Assembly (NCBI GenBank): GCA_029259595.1
Contig: JAJDEW010000007.1
Location: forward strand, 1-64,000
Source of the DNA: Planctomycetota bacterium
Lineage (GTDB): Bacteria > Planctomycetota > UBA1135 > GCA-002686595
DNA: 64,000 bases
Direction of reading: 5' to 3'
The translations under genes were made by a program, and so were the position numbers. Each line of letters starts with the position of its first letter. Position 1 is the first letter of the stretch. The notes under the pieces were generated by a model that saw only the letters and a list, made by a program, of their open reading frames with translations, was not told where the DNA came from and did not search any database. Shown here one piece after another: positions 9,462-18,923 of the stretch.

Positions 9462-10343
9462 TCAATCCGGGAGCGAGCGCACGACGCGCAGACCGTACTT
9501 CTTGCCCGTGCTTTCCGGTGGATAGCCGTCGCGGTAGGCCGAGCGGGCCCGCTTCGCGCCTTCGGCGTAGCTTCCGCCGCGGATCACGCGCGGGCCTCCG
9601 CGTGTCGAATCGGGAGCTTCATCCGAAGTGAGGTCGAAGACATAGCGATCCTCGCACCACTCCCAGAGGTTGCCGTGCATCTCGTACAGGCCCCAGGCAT
9701 TGGGGGGGAAGCTCCGGACCGGTTCGGGCCCCTCGCGTTGCTGCTCTTGCTCGCGTCGCACGTACGGGTAGCGGCCGTTGTAGTTGACGAGGTCCGTGTC
9801 GACGTCGGCTCCGAACGAGAAGGGCGTCGTCGTCCCCGCGCGACAGGCGTACTCCCATTCAGCCTCGCGCGGCAGCCGCCAGCCCGGGCTCTCGGCGTTG
9901 AGCTGCTCCACGAACTCCGCCGCGCGGTGCCAGGACACGCGCCAGACAGGCAGTTCGGGCGTCGGCCCGAGCTCGGGCGCCGCGGGGCCCATCACCCGGC
10001 GCCAGACGTCGTTCGTGACTTCGGTCTCGCCGATCAGGAAGGGCTCGTCGATGGTGACCTCGTGAAGGACTTCGTCCCCGTCGCGTTCGTCCTCGTCGAG
10101 CGGAGCTCCCATGCGAAAGCGGCCCGGCTCGATGCGGACCAGCACCAGCCCGCTCGCGAGGTGACGCACGCGGCCGTCGGGCAAGGTCTCGAAGGACACG
10201 CTCGCCGGCTCGCGCCCGCCGCACGCGCCGGCGAGTCCGAGCAGCGCGAGCAGGGCCGTCCGTGCGACGCGGCGACGCGCGGACCGTTGGCGAGCGGAGG
10301 GCGCGGAGCGCGCAGGATTGGAGGGGCTCGGGGGAGGCGACAT
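9462..10343 (-). CDS. Formylglycine-generating-enzyme-like (SUMF1) lipoprotein
   Basis: About 293 residues from the ATG at 10343 (an ATG at 10358 is also possible). The N terminus has arginines, a hydrophobic stretch and a lipobox LAGAC, predicting an outer-facing lipoprotein. The FGE-sulfatase domain carries the usual landmarks: GRFRMGA, ETEVTN, PVWRVSWHRAAEF, RLPREAEWEYACRAG, NAWGLYEMHGNLWEWCEDRY and RVIRGGSY. In true FGE the enzyme converts a sulfatase Cys to formylglycine; many SUMF1-domain proteins do other things, and no sulfatase is adjacent. The gene converges on the propeller gene with 10 bp between stops. Confidence 0.82.
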   Translation of the reverse strand: MSPPPSPSNPARSAPSARQRSARRRVARTALLALLGLAGACGGREPASVSFETLPDGRVRHLASGLVLVRIEPGRFRMGAPLDEDERDGDEVLHEVTIDEPFLIGETEVTNDVWRRVMGPAAPELGPTPELPVWRVSWHRAAEFVEQLNAESPGWRLPREAEWEYACRAGTTTPFSFGADVDTDLVNYNGRYPYVRREQEQQREGPEPVRSFPPNAWGLYEMHGNLWEWCEDRYVFDLTSDEAPDSTRGGPRVIRGGSYAEGAKRARSAYRDGYPPESTGKKYGLRVVRSLPD

Positions 10344-10621
10344 GCGACGGCGGACCATCCTGCGATGCACGGCGCGCCTGCGCCAGGGCAGGAGTGGACG
10401 GGGGGGGGTGACCTTCCGAGGGGACAGCGCCCGGAGGGCGGCGACGGACGGTCGGAGCGGAGACGTGCGCAGAGCCCGCGCGGAGCCCTTGCGCCCCGGT
10501 GGTGTGCCGAGCGCCTTTTCGTCGAACGGACGCCTCTTGCTGGCACGAGCCTTGCACAGCATGTTCGTGCCGGAGCCGGTTCGTCACCGACTCCGCCTCC
10601 CTCGACCCCAACGAGAACGCC

Positions 10622-11260
10622 ATGCAGACCCGCCACTCTTTCGCCGCCTGCGCCTGCGCCTGTGCCGTCGCCGTCTTCCTGCCCCGGCTCCAGGGCGCGA
10701 GCCGTTCGGAGGCTCGCGTTCCTGCCCCTGAGCCGGACCGCATCGTCACCCTGTGGGCCAACGACGATCTGCGTTCGTCCTTCGACTTTCGCAACGGCCG
10801 GGAAGGCGGGCGCATCGTCGACGGAGAGATCCGGCTCGAAGCAGCCCAGCTCGTGTTCGACGTCTTCCAGGAGGACCACTTCACTTTCGGGTTCTCCCGC
10901 GACGAGCGCGTCGACCTGATCGACCTCGGCGCCGCCTACGTCCCGCCCTTCGACAAGGCCACCGATCGCGCGCCCGAGTTCGCGGTCAGCATCTTCCACA
11001 GCCTCCACCTGGACGGCTCACAGCTCTCGTACGTCGAGCCGAACGGCCGGGTCGTGCGCCTGAAGGACGCCGGCCGGATCCAAGGCCTCTTGCCGTCCCA
11101 GGGACTCCACCAACTCGAGCCGAAGGTGGGCCACACCTACGTGCTGCGCGCCGAGCTCGAGGGCGTGGGGAAGTCCGAGATGCTCTTCAAGCTGCACGTC
11201 GTCGACCACCGCCCGGGACGGTCGGTGACCTTCCGGTGGGGACGTCTCCAGCGCTTCTGA
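10622..11260 (+). CDS. Secreted protein of unknown function
   Basis: 212 residues starting at ATG 10622, with a Cys/Ala-rich N-terminal hydrophobic segment that looks like a signal peptide. The body is a mixture of predicted strands and charged loops (TLWANDDLRSSF, FDVFQEDHFTFGF). No catalytic motif or known family is recognised. It stands alone between the divergent FGE-like lipoprotein gene and the downstream kinase gene. Confidence 0.6.
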   Translation: MQTRHSFAACACACAVAVFLPRLQGASRSEARVPAPEPDRIVTLWANDDLRSSFDFRNGREGGRIVDGEIRLEAAQLVFDVFQEDHFTFGFSRDERVDLIDLGAAYVPPFDKATDRAPEFAVSIFHSLHLDGSQLSYVEPNGRVVRLKDAGRIQGLLPSQGLHQLEPKVGHTYVLRAELEGVGKSEMLFKLHVVDHRPGRSVTFRWGRLQRF

Positions 11261-11455
11261 GACCTGCGCTCGAGCGCAGCGCTGAACCGACCGTCCGACG
11301 GCGCGCGGCGCTCCCGTACAGGGGGCGGGCCCGCGGAGGTCGCGGGCGTCGGCGGCCTGCACGCAAGCTGCGGTCTCGAGCGCTTCATGCTCTGCGACGG
11401 GGTTGACCCCGCCCCATCGGGACGGTGCAGTCCGTAGGCTCGGCGCGGAGGGCGC

Positions 11456-12646
11456 GTGACGACGGAACACCACGAACGACTGCAGGCGATCTTCCTGGAT
11501 GCGGCGGACCTGGCCGGGCCCGCGCGCGCCGCCTTCCTGGACGAGGCCTGCGCCGGTGACGCGGGCCTGCGGAGCGAGATCGAAGCGCTCCTGGCCTGCG
11601 AGGAGGACGAGGGCGAGTTCCTGGAGGAGAGCGCGGTGACCGGCCTCTCGACGCCGGTGCCGGTGATCGAAGGCCTCGCGATCGAAGGCGAGATCGGACG
11701 CGGTCGCAAGGGGGTCGTCTTCCGGGGCACGGAGACGTTTCTGGATCGGCCGGTGGCGGTGAAGGTGCTCGCCGATCGCTTCGGCCTGGATCTCTTCGCG
11801 GAGCGCTTCGGACGCGAGGCCCGCCTGCTGGCCTCGCTCGAGCATCCGAACATCGTGGCTTGCCACGCGGCCGGTCGCCTCCCGAGCGGGGAGCGCTACC
11901 TCGTCCTGGAACGCATCGATGGTCCGGTCCTGGCCGAGCACCTGGCGAAGACAGGTCCCTTGCCGCTCGTGTCGGCGCTCGCGGTCACCGCCGACTTGGC
12001 GCGGGCCTTGGCCTATGCCGCGGGGCGCGGGATCATCCATCGTGACGTGCGGGCCGAGAACGTGCTCTTGCAGCCGCTCGAGGGAGGGTCCGGTCGCTTC
12101 CCGTATCGTCCCAAGCTCGCCGACCTGGGCTTGGCGCGGCCCGTTGCGGACGGGACGACGAAGACCGATCTGGCGGCGCAGGGCAACGTGCTCGGCTCGA
12201 CCCAGACGATGGCGCCCGAGCAGTTCAGCGATCCCGATCGTGTCGATGAGCGGGCCGACATCTACGCGCTCGGCTGCCTGCTCTATCAGATGCTGACGGC
12301 CACGATGGCGTTTCCGCGCGCGAGCCTGATCGCGACGATCGCGCGCAAGATGGAGGGCGCCGCTCCCGATCCGCGCGACCTCACACCCGGGTTGCCGCGG
12401 CCGGTCGCGGCCTTCGTTCGCACGCTCTTGGCGCCGCACAAGGAGGATCGGCCGGGGACTTATGCCGAGGTACTGGCCGCCTGCGAAGAGCTCGCGAACC
12501 CACAGCAAAGCGCGCCGTCCCGCACCGTGCCCGCGCCTCCACCACGGCCAGCGCCGATCAGGGGCGCGCGCCTCGTGCGCCTCGTGTGCTGGGTCGCTGC
12601 CCTGGGCGTCGCGGGTGCCGCGCTCTGGTTCGTGCTGCGCTCGTGA
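11456..12646 (+). CDS. Serine/threonine protein kinase with C-terminal membrane anchor
   Basis: 396 residues from a GTG start. A helical N-terminal segment (residues 5-55) of the type seen in planctomycete kinases leads into the kinase domain: GRGRKGVV at 81-88, Lys103, HRDVRAEN with Asp197, then DLG at 223-225 in place of DFG, and MAPEQ. Catalytic residues are present, but two motifs are variants (Arg for Lys in HRDxK, Leu for Phe in DFG), so activity is likely but not certain. One transmembrane helix closes the protein (about 375-393), leaving almost nothing outside. It converges with the DUF1592 gene across 6 bp. Confidence 0.85.
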   Translation: MTTEHHERLQAIFLDAADLAGPARAAFLDEACAGDAGLRSEIEALLACEEDEGEFLEESAVTGLSTPVPVIEGLAIEGEIGRGRKGVVFRGTETFLDRPVAVKVLADRFGLDLFAERFGREARLLASLEHPNIVACHAAGRLPSGERYLVLERIDGPVLAEHLAKTGPLPLVSALAVTADLARALAYAAGRGIIHRDVRAENVLLQPLEGGSGRFPYRPKLADLGLARPVADGTTKTDLAAQGNVLGSTQTMAPEQFSDPDRVDERADIYALGCLLYQMLTATMAFPRASLIATIARKMEGAAPDPRDLTPGLPRPVAAFVRTLLAPHKEDRPGTYAEVLAACEELANPQQSAPSRTVPAPPPRPAPIRGARLVRLVCWVAALGVAGAALWFVLRS

Positions 12647-12652
12647 GCCGTT

Positions 12653-15220
12653 TCAGAGTCCGACCAAGACCGTTTCCACGAGGCTCCGCAGGCCCGCCCG
12701 TGGGCCGCCGGCGGCGCGCAGGACCGAGTCGACGCGCTTTTGGTCCGCGCCCGTCATCGAGCGGCCCTCGGCGAAGGTCATGAGCTTGGCGGTGAGGGCG
12801 CGCGCGAAGAGCTCGTCGTGCTCGACGAACCAACGCTTCAGTCCCGCCAATCCGTCGACGAAGGTCCCGTCCGGCAACGTCGTGCCCGCGCTGACGGGAG
12901 CGCCGTCCACGAGAAAGGCCTTCTCCGTGCTCCCGCGAGCACCCTCGAGTTCGCGTACTTCGACGCGTCGGTAGTGAGCGCGCTCGAGCCCGACGACGTC
13001 GAGGGTCTCGAGGGCGGTGCCGAAGGGATCGATGGAGCGGTGGCAGGTCGCGCAGGAAGCGACCTCGCTGTGCTTGGCCAGCTGCTCGAGGATCGTCGTC
13101 GTTCCGCGGATGTCCGGCTCGATCGGCTCGACGTCGGCGGGGGGCGGATCGGGGAAGCGGTGCAGGAGGCTTTGCAGCACCCAGACTCCGCGCAGAACGG
13201 GGCTCGTCGCCGTTCCGTTCGTCGTCAGGTTCATGAGGCTGCCCATGCCGAGCAGTCCGCCGCGGATGCGGTGTTCCGGGGCCAGGTCGACCGGCGCGAC
13301 CGCCGGACGGACCGAGCCCGGGACGCCGTAGTGCTGGCACAAGGTCTCGTTCAGCAGGGTCCAGTCGGAGTCCAAGAACTCCGTGAGTGGACGGTCGAGG
13401 GCCAACATGCGCTGGAAGTAGCCGCGCGTCTGCTCGCGCAGCGAGCGCTCGAGGTCCTCGGACCACTCCGGGTACACGGAGAGATCGGGCTCCATCAAGC
13501 CGAGCTTGTCGAGCTCGAGCCACTGGTCCAGGAAGTCGTGCTCGAAGCGCTCGGAGCGTGGGTCTTCGAGCAAGCGTGCGAGCGCCGCGCGCCGTCCGGC
13601 GGGTTCGTCCAGGGCGCCCGCTTCGGCCAGGTCCAGCAGCTCGGGAGCGGGCAGCGAGCGCCACAAAAAGAGTGCGGCGCGCTCGGCCCACGCGAATGGA
13701 TCGTCCGGATCCTCGGGCTCGCGAACGAACAAGAACCAGGGTGAGGCCAGCACGCTTCCCACGAGGTCGGCGACGGCAGCGCGGTGCGTGCTGCGCCCGG
13801 CGTCGACTTCGGCCTGGGGGTAATTCGTGTCGAAGAGCTCGAGGAGCTCGTCGTCGATCGGCCGCCGGAAGGCGCGGCGCAGGAGCTCCCGCAGAGGCTC
13901 GCGACGCGTTTCCCGCCGTGCTCCGGTCGGTCCGAAGAGTCCTTCGCGCAGTGTGGCGACGTCCTCGTCGCGCAACAATTCGAGGTCGATCGCCTCGACG
14001 ACCAGTCCGGGCATCCGAGAGGCGAGCACGTCCTCCTCGCGCAGCCGATGGAACTTCGGCGTCCGCGAGATCATCTGCACGACGAGGCGCTCGCCGGGAG
14101 CGATCCAGACGGTTCCCTCGAGGTCGGCGGGTTGCTCGATCGGCGGTGCATCGCAGCGCGCCAGCGTGCGGACGTGAGGCAGACAAGATTCCTTGCGGAA
14201 GGCGCGCTTGCTGCGGATCCCGACGCGGATCATCAGCTTGCCTTCGGGGTCGCGGATCGAGCCGGCTCGAACGCGGTAGCGGTACCGCCCGCCGATCACG
14301 ACGTTGGGGGTTCCGCACTCGGTGGCCGGCGGGCGAACGGCGATCGTGCGTGAGGCACAGGTCATGGCGGCGAGGCCCTTCTCGTGGAACTGGTAGCGAC
14401 TGCGCCGCACGCCCACGTAGGAATCGCGGAGGCCGATGGCCAACGGTTCGCGCTCCATCGGCGCGCTCATGATCTCGTCCGGGTCCAGTTCCCGGCCACG
14501 GTTCAAGGCGGCGAGGATCAGGCGCATGCGCTCGGTCCGGGGGCCGTTCTCCTCCTTGGAGTCGATCGCGACGTTCGTTCCACGCAGCTCCCAGGGGTTG
14601 TCGTCACCCGGGACCCACTTCTGTTCCGGATGCGCGTTCGCCTCCAGCCAGGCGAAGCACCCCGCGGTGATCTCGATCGCCGCGTCCAGCGACGTGGAGA
14701 TCCGATCGCGCGTCATGCGCTGCGCCTCCGCGATGACGTCGAAGTTCTCCAGCTCTTCGTCCTGGGGCAGCCGGTCGCGCATCTCGCGCGAGAGCGGCAT
14801 CCCGAACAGGTCCTGGACGGCGTTGGCGAACTCGGTCGACGTGAGCTGGCGCAGGCCCGTGCGGCCGGCTCCTCGATTCGACGTCGCGCTCCAGGCGGCG
14901 AGCGCGTCGGCCAGCGCCGCGGTCTGCGCCGAGCGCTCGGCATCGTCGGGGCGCCGCGGGGCGTCGTGGGGGGGCATCTCGCCCAGTTCGAGGACGAGCC
15001 TCACCAGCTCCCAGCGCTCCGCGTCCGCGGGACTCTCGATCGAGAAGCGCGCGGACTCGAAGTCGACGTCTCCTTTGGCCTTCTCCGTGTCGTGGCACGC
15101 GAGGCAGTAGTCGGCGGCGAAGCCCTCGAACCCGGCGAGCTCTTGGGCTGCCGCGAACCCGGAGACGAAGGCGAGGGCGGCGGGGAGGAGGATTCGCGGG
15201 CGCAAGCGCGGACCTGCCAT
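12653..15220 (-). CDS. Planctomycete DUF1587/1592/1588/1585 protein with two c-type heme motifs
   Basis: 855 residues with a signal peptide (ILLPAALAFVSGFAAAQ). A CxxCH heme site (CLACH, 39-43) begins the mature protein, followed by the domain series seen in planctomycete DUF1587-DUF1595-DUF1592-DUF1588-DUF1585 proteins (RLTSTEF-like RQLTSTEF early, later FDTNYPQ, RGGLLGMGSLMNLTTNGT). A second CxxCH (CATCHRSIDPFG, from 723) lies near the C terminus. Its ATG overlaps the stop of the upstream DUF1552 gene (TGATG at 15222-15218), so the pair is translationally coupled. These pairs are abundant in planctomycetes and thought to be exported redox proteins; the reaction is unknown. Confidence 0.9.
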   Translation of the reverse strand: MAGPRLRPRILLPAALAFVSGFAAAQELAGFEGFAADYCLACHDTEKAKGDVDFESARFSIESPADAERWELVRLVLELGEMPPHDAPRRPDDAERSAQTAALADALAAWSATSNRGAGRTGLRQLTSTEFANAVQDLFGMPLSREMRDRLPQDEELENFDVIAEAQRMTRDRISTSLDAAIEITAGCFAWLEANAHPEQKWVPGDDNPWELRGTNVAIDSKEENGPRTERMRLILAALNRGRELDPDEIMSAPMEREPLAIGLRDSYVGVRRSRYQFHEKGLAAMTCASRTIAVRPPATECGTPNVVIGGRYRYRVRAGSIRDPEGKLMIRVGIRSKRAFRKESCLPHVRTLARCDAPPIEQPADLEGTVWIAPGERLVVQMISRTPKFHRLREEDVLASRMPGLVVEAIDLELLRDEDVATLREGLFGPTGARRETRREPLRELLRRAFRRPIDDELLELFDTNYPQAEVDAGRSTHRAAVADLVGSVLASPWFLFVREPEDPDDPFAWAERAALFLWRSLPAPELLDLAEAGALDEPAGRRAALARLLEDPRSERFEHDFLDQWLELDKLGLMEPDLSVYPEWSEDLERSLREQTRGYFQRMLALDRPLTEFLDSDWTLLNETLCQHYGVPGSVRPAVAPVDLAPEHRIRGGLLGMGSLMNLTTNGTATSPVLRGVWVLQSLLHRFPDPPPADVEPIEPDIRGTTTILEQLAKHSEVASCATCHRSIDPFGTALETLDVVGLERAHYRRVEVRELEGARGSTEKAFLVDGAPVSAGTTLPDGTFVDGLAGLKRWFVEHDELFARALTAKLMTFAEGRSMTGADQKRVDSVLRAAGGPRAGLRSLVETVLVGL

Positions 15221-16494
15221 CAGTCGAAGCTCCCGAGCCGTCCCGTGCTCGCTCCGAACCGATCGGCTTCGACGCCGAGGTGTTGCTGCAGATCGACGTA
15301 CAGATTGGACAAGGGTCGCTTGTTCGTCGCGTCGTACTTCAAGGAGCCCTTGTGCGCGAGCCCGCCGCCCGCGATCAGGATCGGCAGGTTCTTGTTCGAG
15401 TGCGAGCTGGCGTTGCCGAGCCCGCTGCCGAACAAGACGACCGTGTTGTCGAGCAACGTGCTCCCGTCGGGGGTCTCCGCCGCCGAGAGCTCGCCAAGGA
15501 AGTGCGCGAGGTACTCCGTGTGCTTGTGCTCGATCGTCAAGAGCTGGTCGATCTTGTCCTGGCGCATTCCGTGGTGCGACAGGTTGTGGTAGCCCAGCGT
15601 CACGCCCTTCAGCTTCATCACGATGTCCTTGCCGTTGATGATCAGCGTGATGACACGTGTGACGTCCGCCTCGAGGGCCAGGGCCATCACCGCGAGCATG
15701 AGGCGTTCGTGGGTGAGCATGTCCCACTGGGACGGCCACTCGATCGGCCTGGGCGAGGGCCGGACCGGTTGCTTGGACCAGGTCTCGATCCGGTCGAGCT
15801 CGTCCTCGACGGCCCGGATCGACGTGAAGTAGCGGTCGAGTCGTTCGCGATCGGTCGCGCCCAGGTCGCGCTCGAAGCGCCGGCTCTGCTCGCGAACCCG
15901 GTCGATGACGGATTGCTTGCGGTCGAGGAGCGCCGCAGGATAGGGCTCGCCCTTCGTGCCCGTGACGAACAACGAGCGAAAGGCTGCCTTCGGAAGCTGG
16001 ATGCGGGGCAACCAGACTCCGTGGCGGTTCACCGACCCGCCTTCCGCGTGGGGATGGACCAACTCGACGCCCAGCTCGAGCGACTCGAAGCGCGTCGCGG
16101 TGCCGATCTCCTCCGCGAGCACCTGATCCAGCGTCGGCTGACGTCGCGCGACGTCGCTCGCGCGGTAGTCGACCGACGACAGGAACGACGACTGGGCGGT
16201 GTAGTGACCACCGCCGATGCCGTGGTCCAGGCCTTCGATCACCGTGAACCGGTCGCGAAAGCGGTCCAGCGCGCGCAACAGGGGCGTGGTTTCGTAGTCG
16301 GGACCGCTCTCCTTCGGGAAGAAGGCGGGCGGATGCAACCCGAGCCCCAGGTTGATCGCGACGAAGCGCCGCGGGACCGGGACGCTCGTAGCTCCCCGCG
16401 GAAGCATCGCTTCCAGGAAGGGCAGGGCGAGGGTCGCGCCCAGACCGCGCAAGCAGGTCCGGCGGGACAGGGGGGCACGGAGGAGAGGGTTCAT
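15220..16494 (-). CDS. DUF1552 family protein with Tat-like signal
   Basis: 424 residues from ATG 16494. The N terminus SRRTCLRGLGATLALPFLEA is a twin-arginine-type signal (Arg11-Arg12), as usual for DUF1552. Conserved family segments include LGLGLHPPAFFP, LDHGIGGGHYTAQSSFL and GSGLGNASSHSNKNLPIL, and the fold is distantly alkaline-phosphatase/DUF1501-like. It is the first gene of a two-gene operon with the heme-containing DUF1592-type protein, whose start codon overlaps its stop. The two very likely act together outside the cytoplasmic membrane. The substrate is unknown. Confidence 0.9.
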   Translation of the reverse strand: MNPLLRAPLSRRTCLRGLGATLALPFLEAMLPRGATSVPVPRRFVAINLGLGLHPPAFFPKESGPDYETTPLLRALDRFRDRFTVIEGLDHGIGGGHYTAQSSFLSSVDYRASDVARRQPTLDQVLAEEIGTATRFESLELGVELVHPHAEGGSVNRHGVWLPRIQLPKAAFRSLFVTGTKGEPYPAALLDRKQSVIDRVREQSRRFERDLGATDRERLDRYFTSIRAVEDELDRIETWSKQPVRPSPRPIEWPSQWDMLTHERLMLAVMALALEADVTRVITLIINGKDIVMKLKGVTLGYHNLSHHGMRQDKIDQLLTIEHKHTEYLAHFLGELSAAETPDGSTLLDNTVVLFGSGLGNASSHSNKNLPILIAGGGLAHKGSLKYDATNKRPLSNLYVDLQQHLGVEADRFGASTGRLGSFD

Positions 16495-16646
16495 GGCCGC
16501 AGGGGCGAGCAGCGTCCAATCTAGCCGATTCGTGCGCGTCGTGAAGATGTCGAGGGCCAAACTCCGCGGCGCGTGCCAGAAGGGCGCGGTTGCCGACGGA
16601 AGCCCTTTCGCACCGTGCGGGTACCAGGAACGTTAGACTCCCGCCC

Positions 16647-18923
16647 ATGACTCCGAAGATCCCCCTGCACGGGCAGCAGCTCGCTGAACAAGACCGACGC
16701 GCTGTGCGCGGCCAGCGGACCTGGCCCGCCACAGCATGTCCGAAGCTCTTTTTCATCGGACTGTCGAGCCTCGCGTTCGTCGCAGGCTGTGCCACGACAT
16801 CGAGTGACACCTCGACCATGAACCAGAACTCGCTGCCTTCTCCTTGGACGGGACCGTACGGCGGCGTCCCCGCCTTCGACGCGCTGGAGCTCGACGAGCT
16901 CGCGCCGGCGCTGACGTCCGCGATGGCGTCGCACCTCGGGGAGATCGACGCGATTGCGAACGATCCCGCGCCCCCGAGCTTCGAGAACACGATCGTGGCG
17001 CTGGAGGGGGCCGGGCGCGAGGTGGATCGCGTCCTGGTCTATTACGGGATCTGGAGCTCGAACCTCTCGACGCCGGCCTTTCGCCAGATCCAGGAGGAGC
17101 TGGCGCCCGCTCTGGCGGAATATCGCTCGAAGATCACCCAGAACCGCGCCCTCTTCGCGCGCATCCGCGCCGTGGCCGAGAGCGACGAAGTCCGGGGCCT
17201 GAACCCGCACCAGCGTCGTCTGGTCGAGCTGGTCTTCGACGGCTTTGCTCGCAACGGCGCGACCCTCGAAGGGGCGGCGCGCGAGCGCTATGCCGCGATC
17301 AACAAGCGCCTGGCCGAGCTACACACGCGCTTCGGCAACAACGTGCTGGCCGACGAGGAGGGCTACGTGCACTTCGTCGACCGCGAACGGCTGGCCGGGC
17401 TGTCGGAGTCCTACGTGCAGGCCGCCGCAAACGCAGCGGCCGAGCGTGGCCAGGAAGGCCAGTGCGCCATCACGAACACGCGTTCGTCCGTCGAGCCCTT
17501 TCTGACCTTTGCCCGCGATCGTGCGCTGCGCGAGCAGGTCTGGCGGGCCTACACCTCGCGAGGCGACAACCGCGACGAGCACGACAACAATGCCGTGATC
17601 GCCGAGATCCTGGCCCTGCGCGCTGAGCGGGTGGGCTTGCTCGGTTACGAAACGTACGCCGCCTGGCGTCTCGAGGACCGCATGGCGAAGACCCCCGAGC
17701 AGGCCAGCGCGCTGATGGAAGCGGTCTGGCCCGCGGCCGTGGCGCGTGTCGCGGAGGAGGTCGCGGACATGCAGGAGGTCGCCAGCGCCGAGGATCCCGG
17801 TCTGCGGATCGAGCCCTGGGACTATCGCTACTACGCGGAAAAGGTGCGGCAGGCGAAGTACGACCTCGACGGGGACGAGATCGAGCCCTATCTCCAGCTC
17901 GAGAAGCTGCGCGAGGGCATGTTCTACGTCGCCGGCGAACTGTTCCGCTTCGCGTTCTCGCCGGTTCCGCCGGGACATGTCCCGGTCTTTCACCCTGACG
18001 TGCGCGTCTGGGAGGTCACGAACAAGGACACAGGCCGGCACGTCGGGCTCTGGTACCTGGATCCCTTCGCGCGACAGGGCAAGCGCTCGGGCGCCTGGGC
18101 CACCGCCTACCGCAGTCACGAGTCCTTCGACGGGCAGCGAACGACGCTGGCCTCGAACAACTCGAACTTCCTCGCCGGTGCTCCGGGGGAACCCGTGCTG
18201 GTCTCCTGGGACGAAGCGGAGACGCTCTTTCACGAGTTCGGCCACGCGTTGCACTTCCTGTCGTCGAACGTCGCCTACCCGACCTTGAACGGCGGCGTGC
18301 GCGACTACACCGAGTTCCAGTCGCAGCTGCTCGAGCGTTGGCTCCTGACCGACCGTGTGATCGACCGCTTCCTGGTCCACGTCGAAAGCGGCGAACCGAT
18401 GCCGCGCGAGCTGGTCGAGAAGATCCAGCGCGCCGCGACCTTCAACCAGGGCTTCGCGACGACCGAGTACCTGGCCTCGGCCCTGGTCGACATGGCCTAC
18501 CACACGGCGGACCTGTCCGCCGGTGCGGCCGCCTTCGACCCGGTCGCCTTCGAACGGGAGACGCTCGAGCGCCTCGGGATGCCCCGCGAGATCGTCATGC
18601 GGCACCGCAGCCCGCACTTCGCGCACGTGTTTTCGGGCGAAGGCTATTCGGCCGGCTACTACGGCTACATGTGGGCCGACGTCCTGACGTCCGACGCGGC
18701 CGAGTCCTTCGAGGCTGCGCCCGGCGGCTTCTACGATCGCGCCCTGGCCGAGAAATTGGTCGAACTGCTCTTCGCGCCGCGCAATGCGCTGGATCCGGCC
18801 GCGGCCTACCGCGCGTTCCGCGGCCGCGAGCCCGCGATCGACGCCTTGATGCGCGACCGTGGCTTTCCCGTACCCCGCGGCAAGCGCGCGCTCGAAGCCG
18901 GCGGCGCGGGGGGCGGACGGTGA
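16647..18923 (+). CDS. M3-family zinc metallopeptidase (oligopeptidase A / dipeptidyl carboxypeptidase type), lipoprotein
   Basis: 758 residues from ATG 16647. A hydrophobic stretch ending in a lipobox (FVAGC) indicates a lipid-anchored export form. The catalytic motif HEFGH (His529, Glu530, His533) sits in the usual context ETLFHEFGHALHFL, and the thimet-oligopeptidase core follows (HVFSGEGYSAGYYGYMWADVL). The length fits M3A peptidases. It should trim short peptides in the periplasm. Its TGA overlaps the GTG start of the leucyl aminopeptidase gene (GTGA), giving a two-peptidase operon for complete breakdown of peptides. Confidence 0.92.
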   Translation: MTPKIPLHGQQLAEQDRRAVRGQRTWPATACPKLFFIGLSSLAFVAGCATTSSDTSTMNQNSLPSPWTGPYGGVPAFDALELDELAPALTSAMASHLGEIDAIANDPAPPSFENTIVALEGAGREVDRVLVYYGIWSSNLSTPAFRQIQEELAPALAEYRSKITQNRALFARIRAVAESDEVRGLNPHQRRLVELVFDGFARNGATLEGAARERYAAINKRLAELHTRFGNNVLADEEGYVHFVDRERLAGLSESYVQAAANAAAERGQEGQCAITNTRSSVEPFLTFARDRALREQVWRAYTSRGDNRDEHDNNAVIAEILALRAERVGLLGYETYAAWRLEDRMAKTPEQASALMEAVWPAAVARVAEEVADMQEVASAEDPGLRIEPWDYRYYAEKVRQAKYDLDGDEIEPYLQLEKLREGMFYVAGELFRFAFSPVPPGHVPVFHPDVRVWEVTNKDTGRHVGLWYLDPFARQGKRSGAWATAYRSHESFDGQRTTLASNNSNFLAGAPGEPVLVSWDEAETLFHEFGHALHFLSSNVAYPTLNGGVRDYTEFQSQLLERWLLTDRVIDRFLVHVESGEPMPRELVEKIQRAATFNQGFATTEYLASALVDMAYHTADLSAGAAAFDPVAFERETLERLGMPREIVMRHRSPHFAHVFSGEGYSAGYYGYMWADVLTSDAAESFEAAPGGFYDRALAEKLVELLFAPRNALDPAAAYRAFRGREPAIDALMRDRGFPVPRGKRALEAGGAGGGR

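Noticed and set aside
12653-16990. Single 1445-codon minus-strand gene
   Set aside because: The frame runs upstream through the DUF1552 gene in another frame. A real start with signal peptide exists at 15220, overlapping the DUF1552 stop, so two genes fit better.
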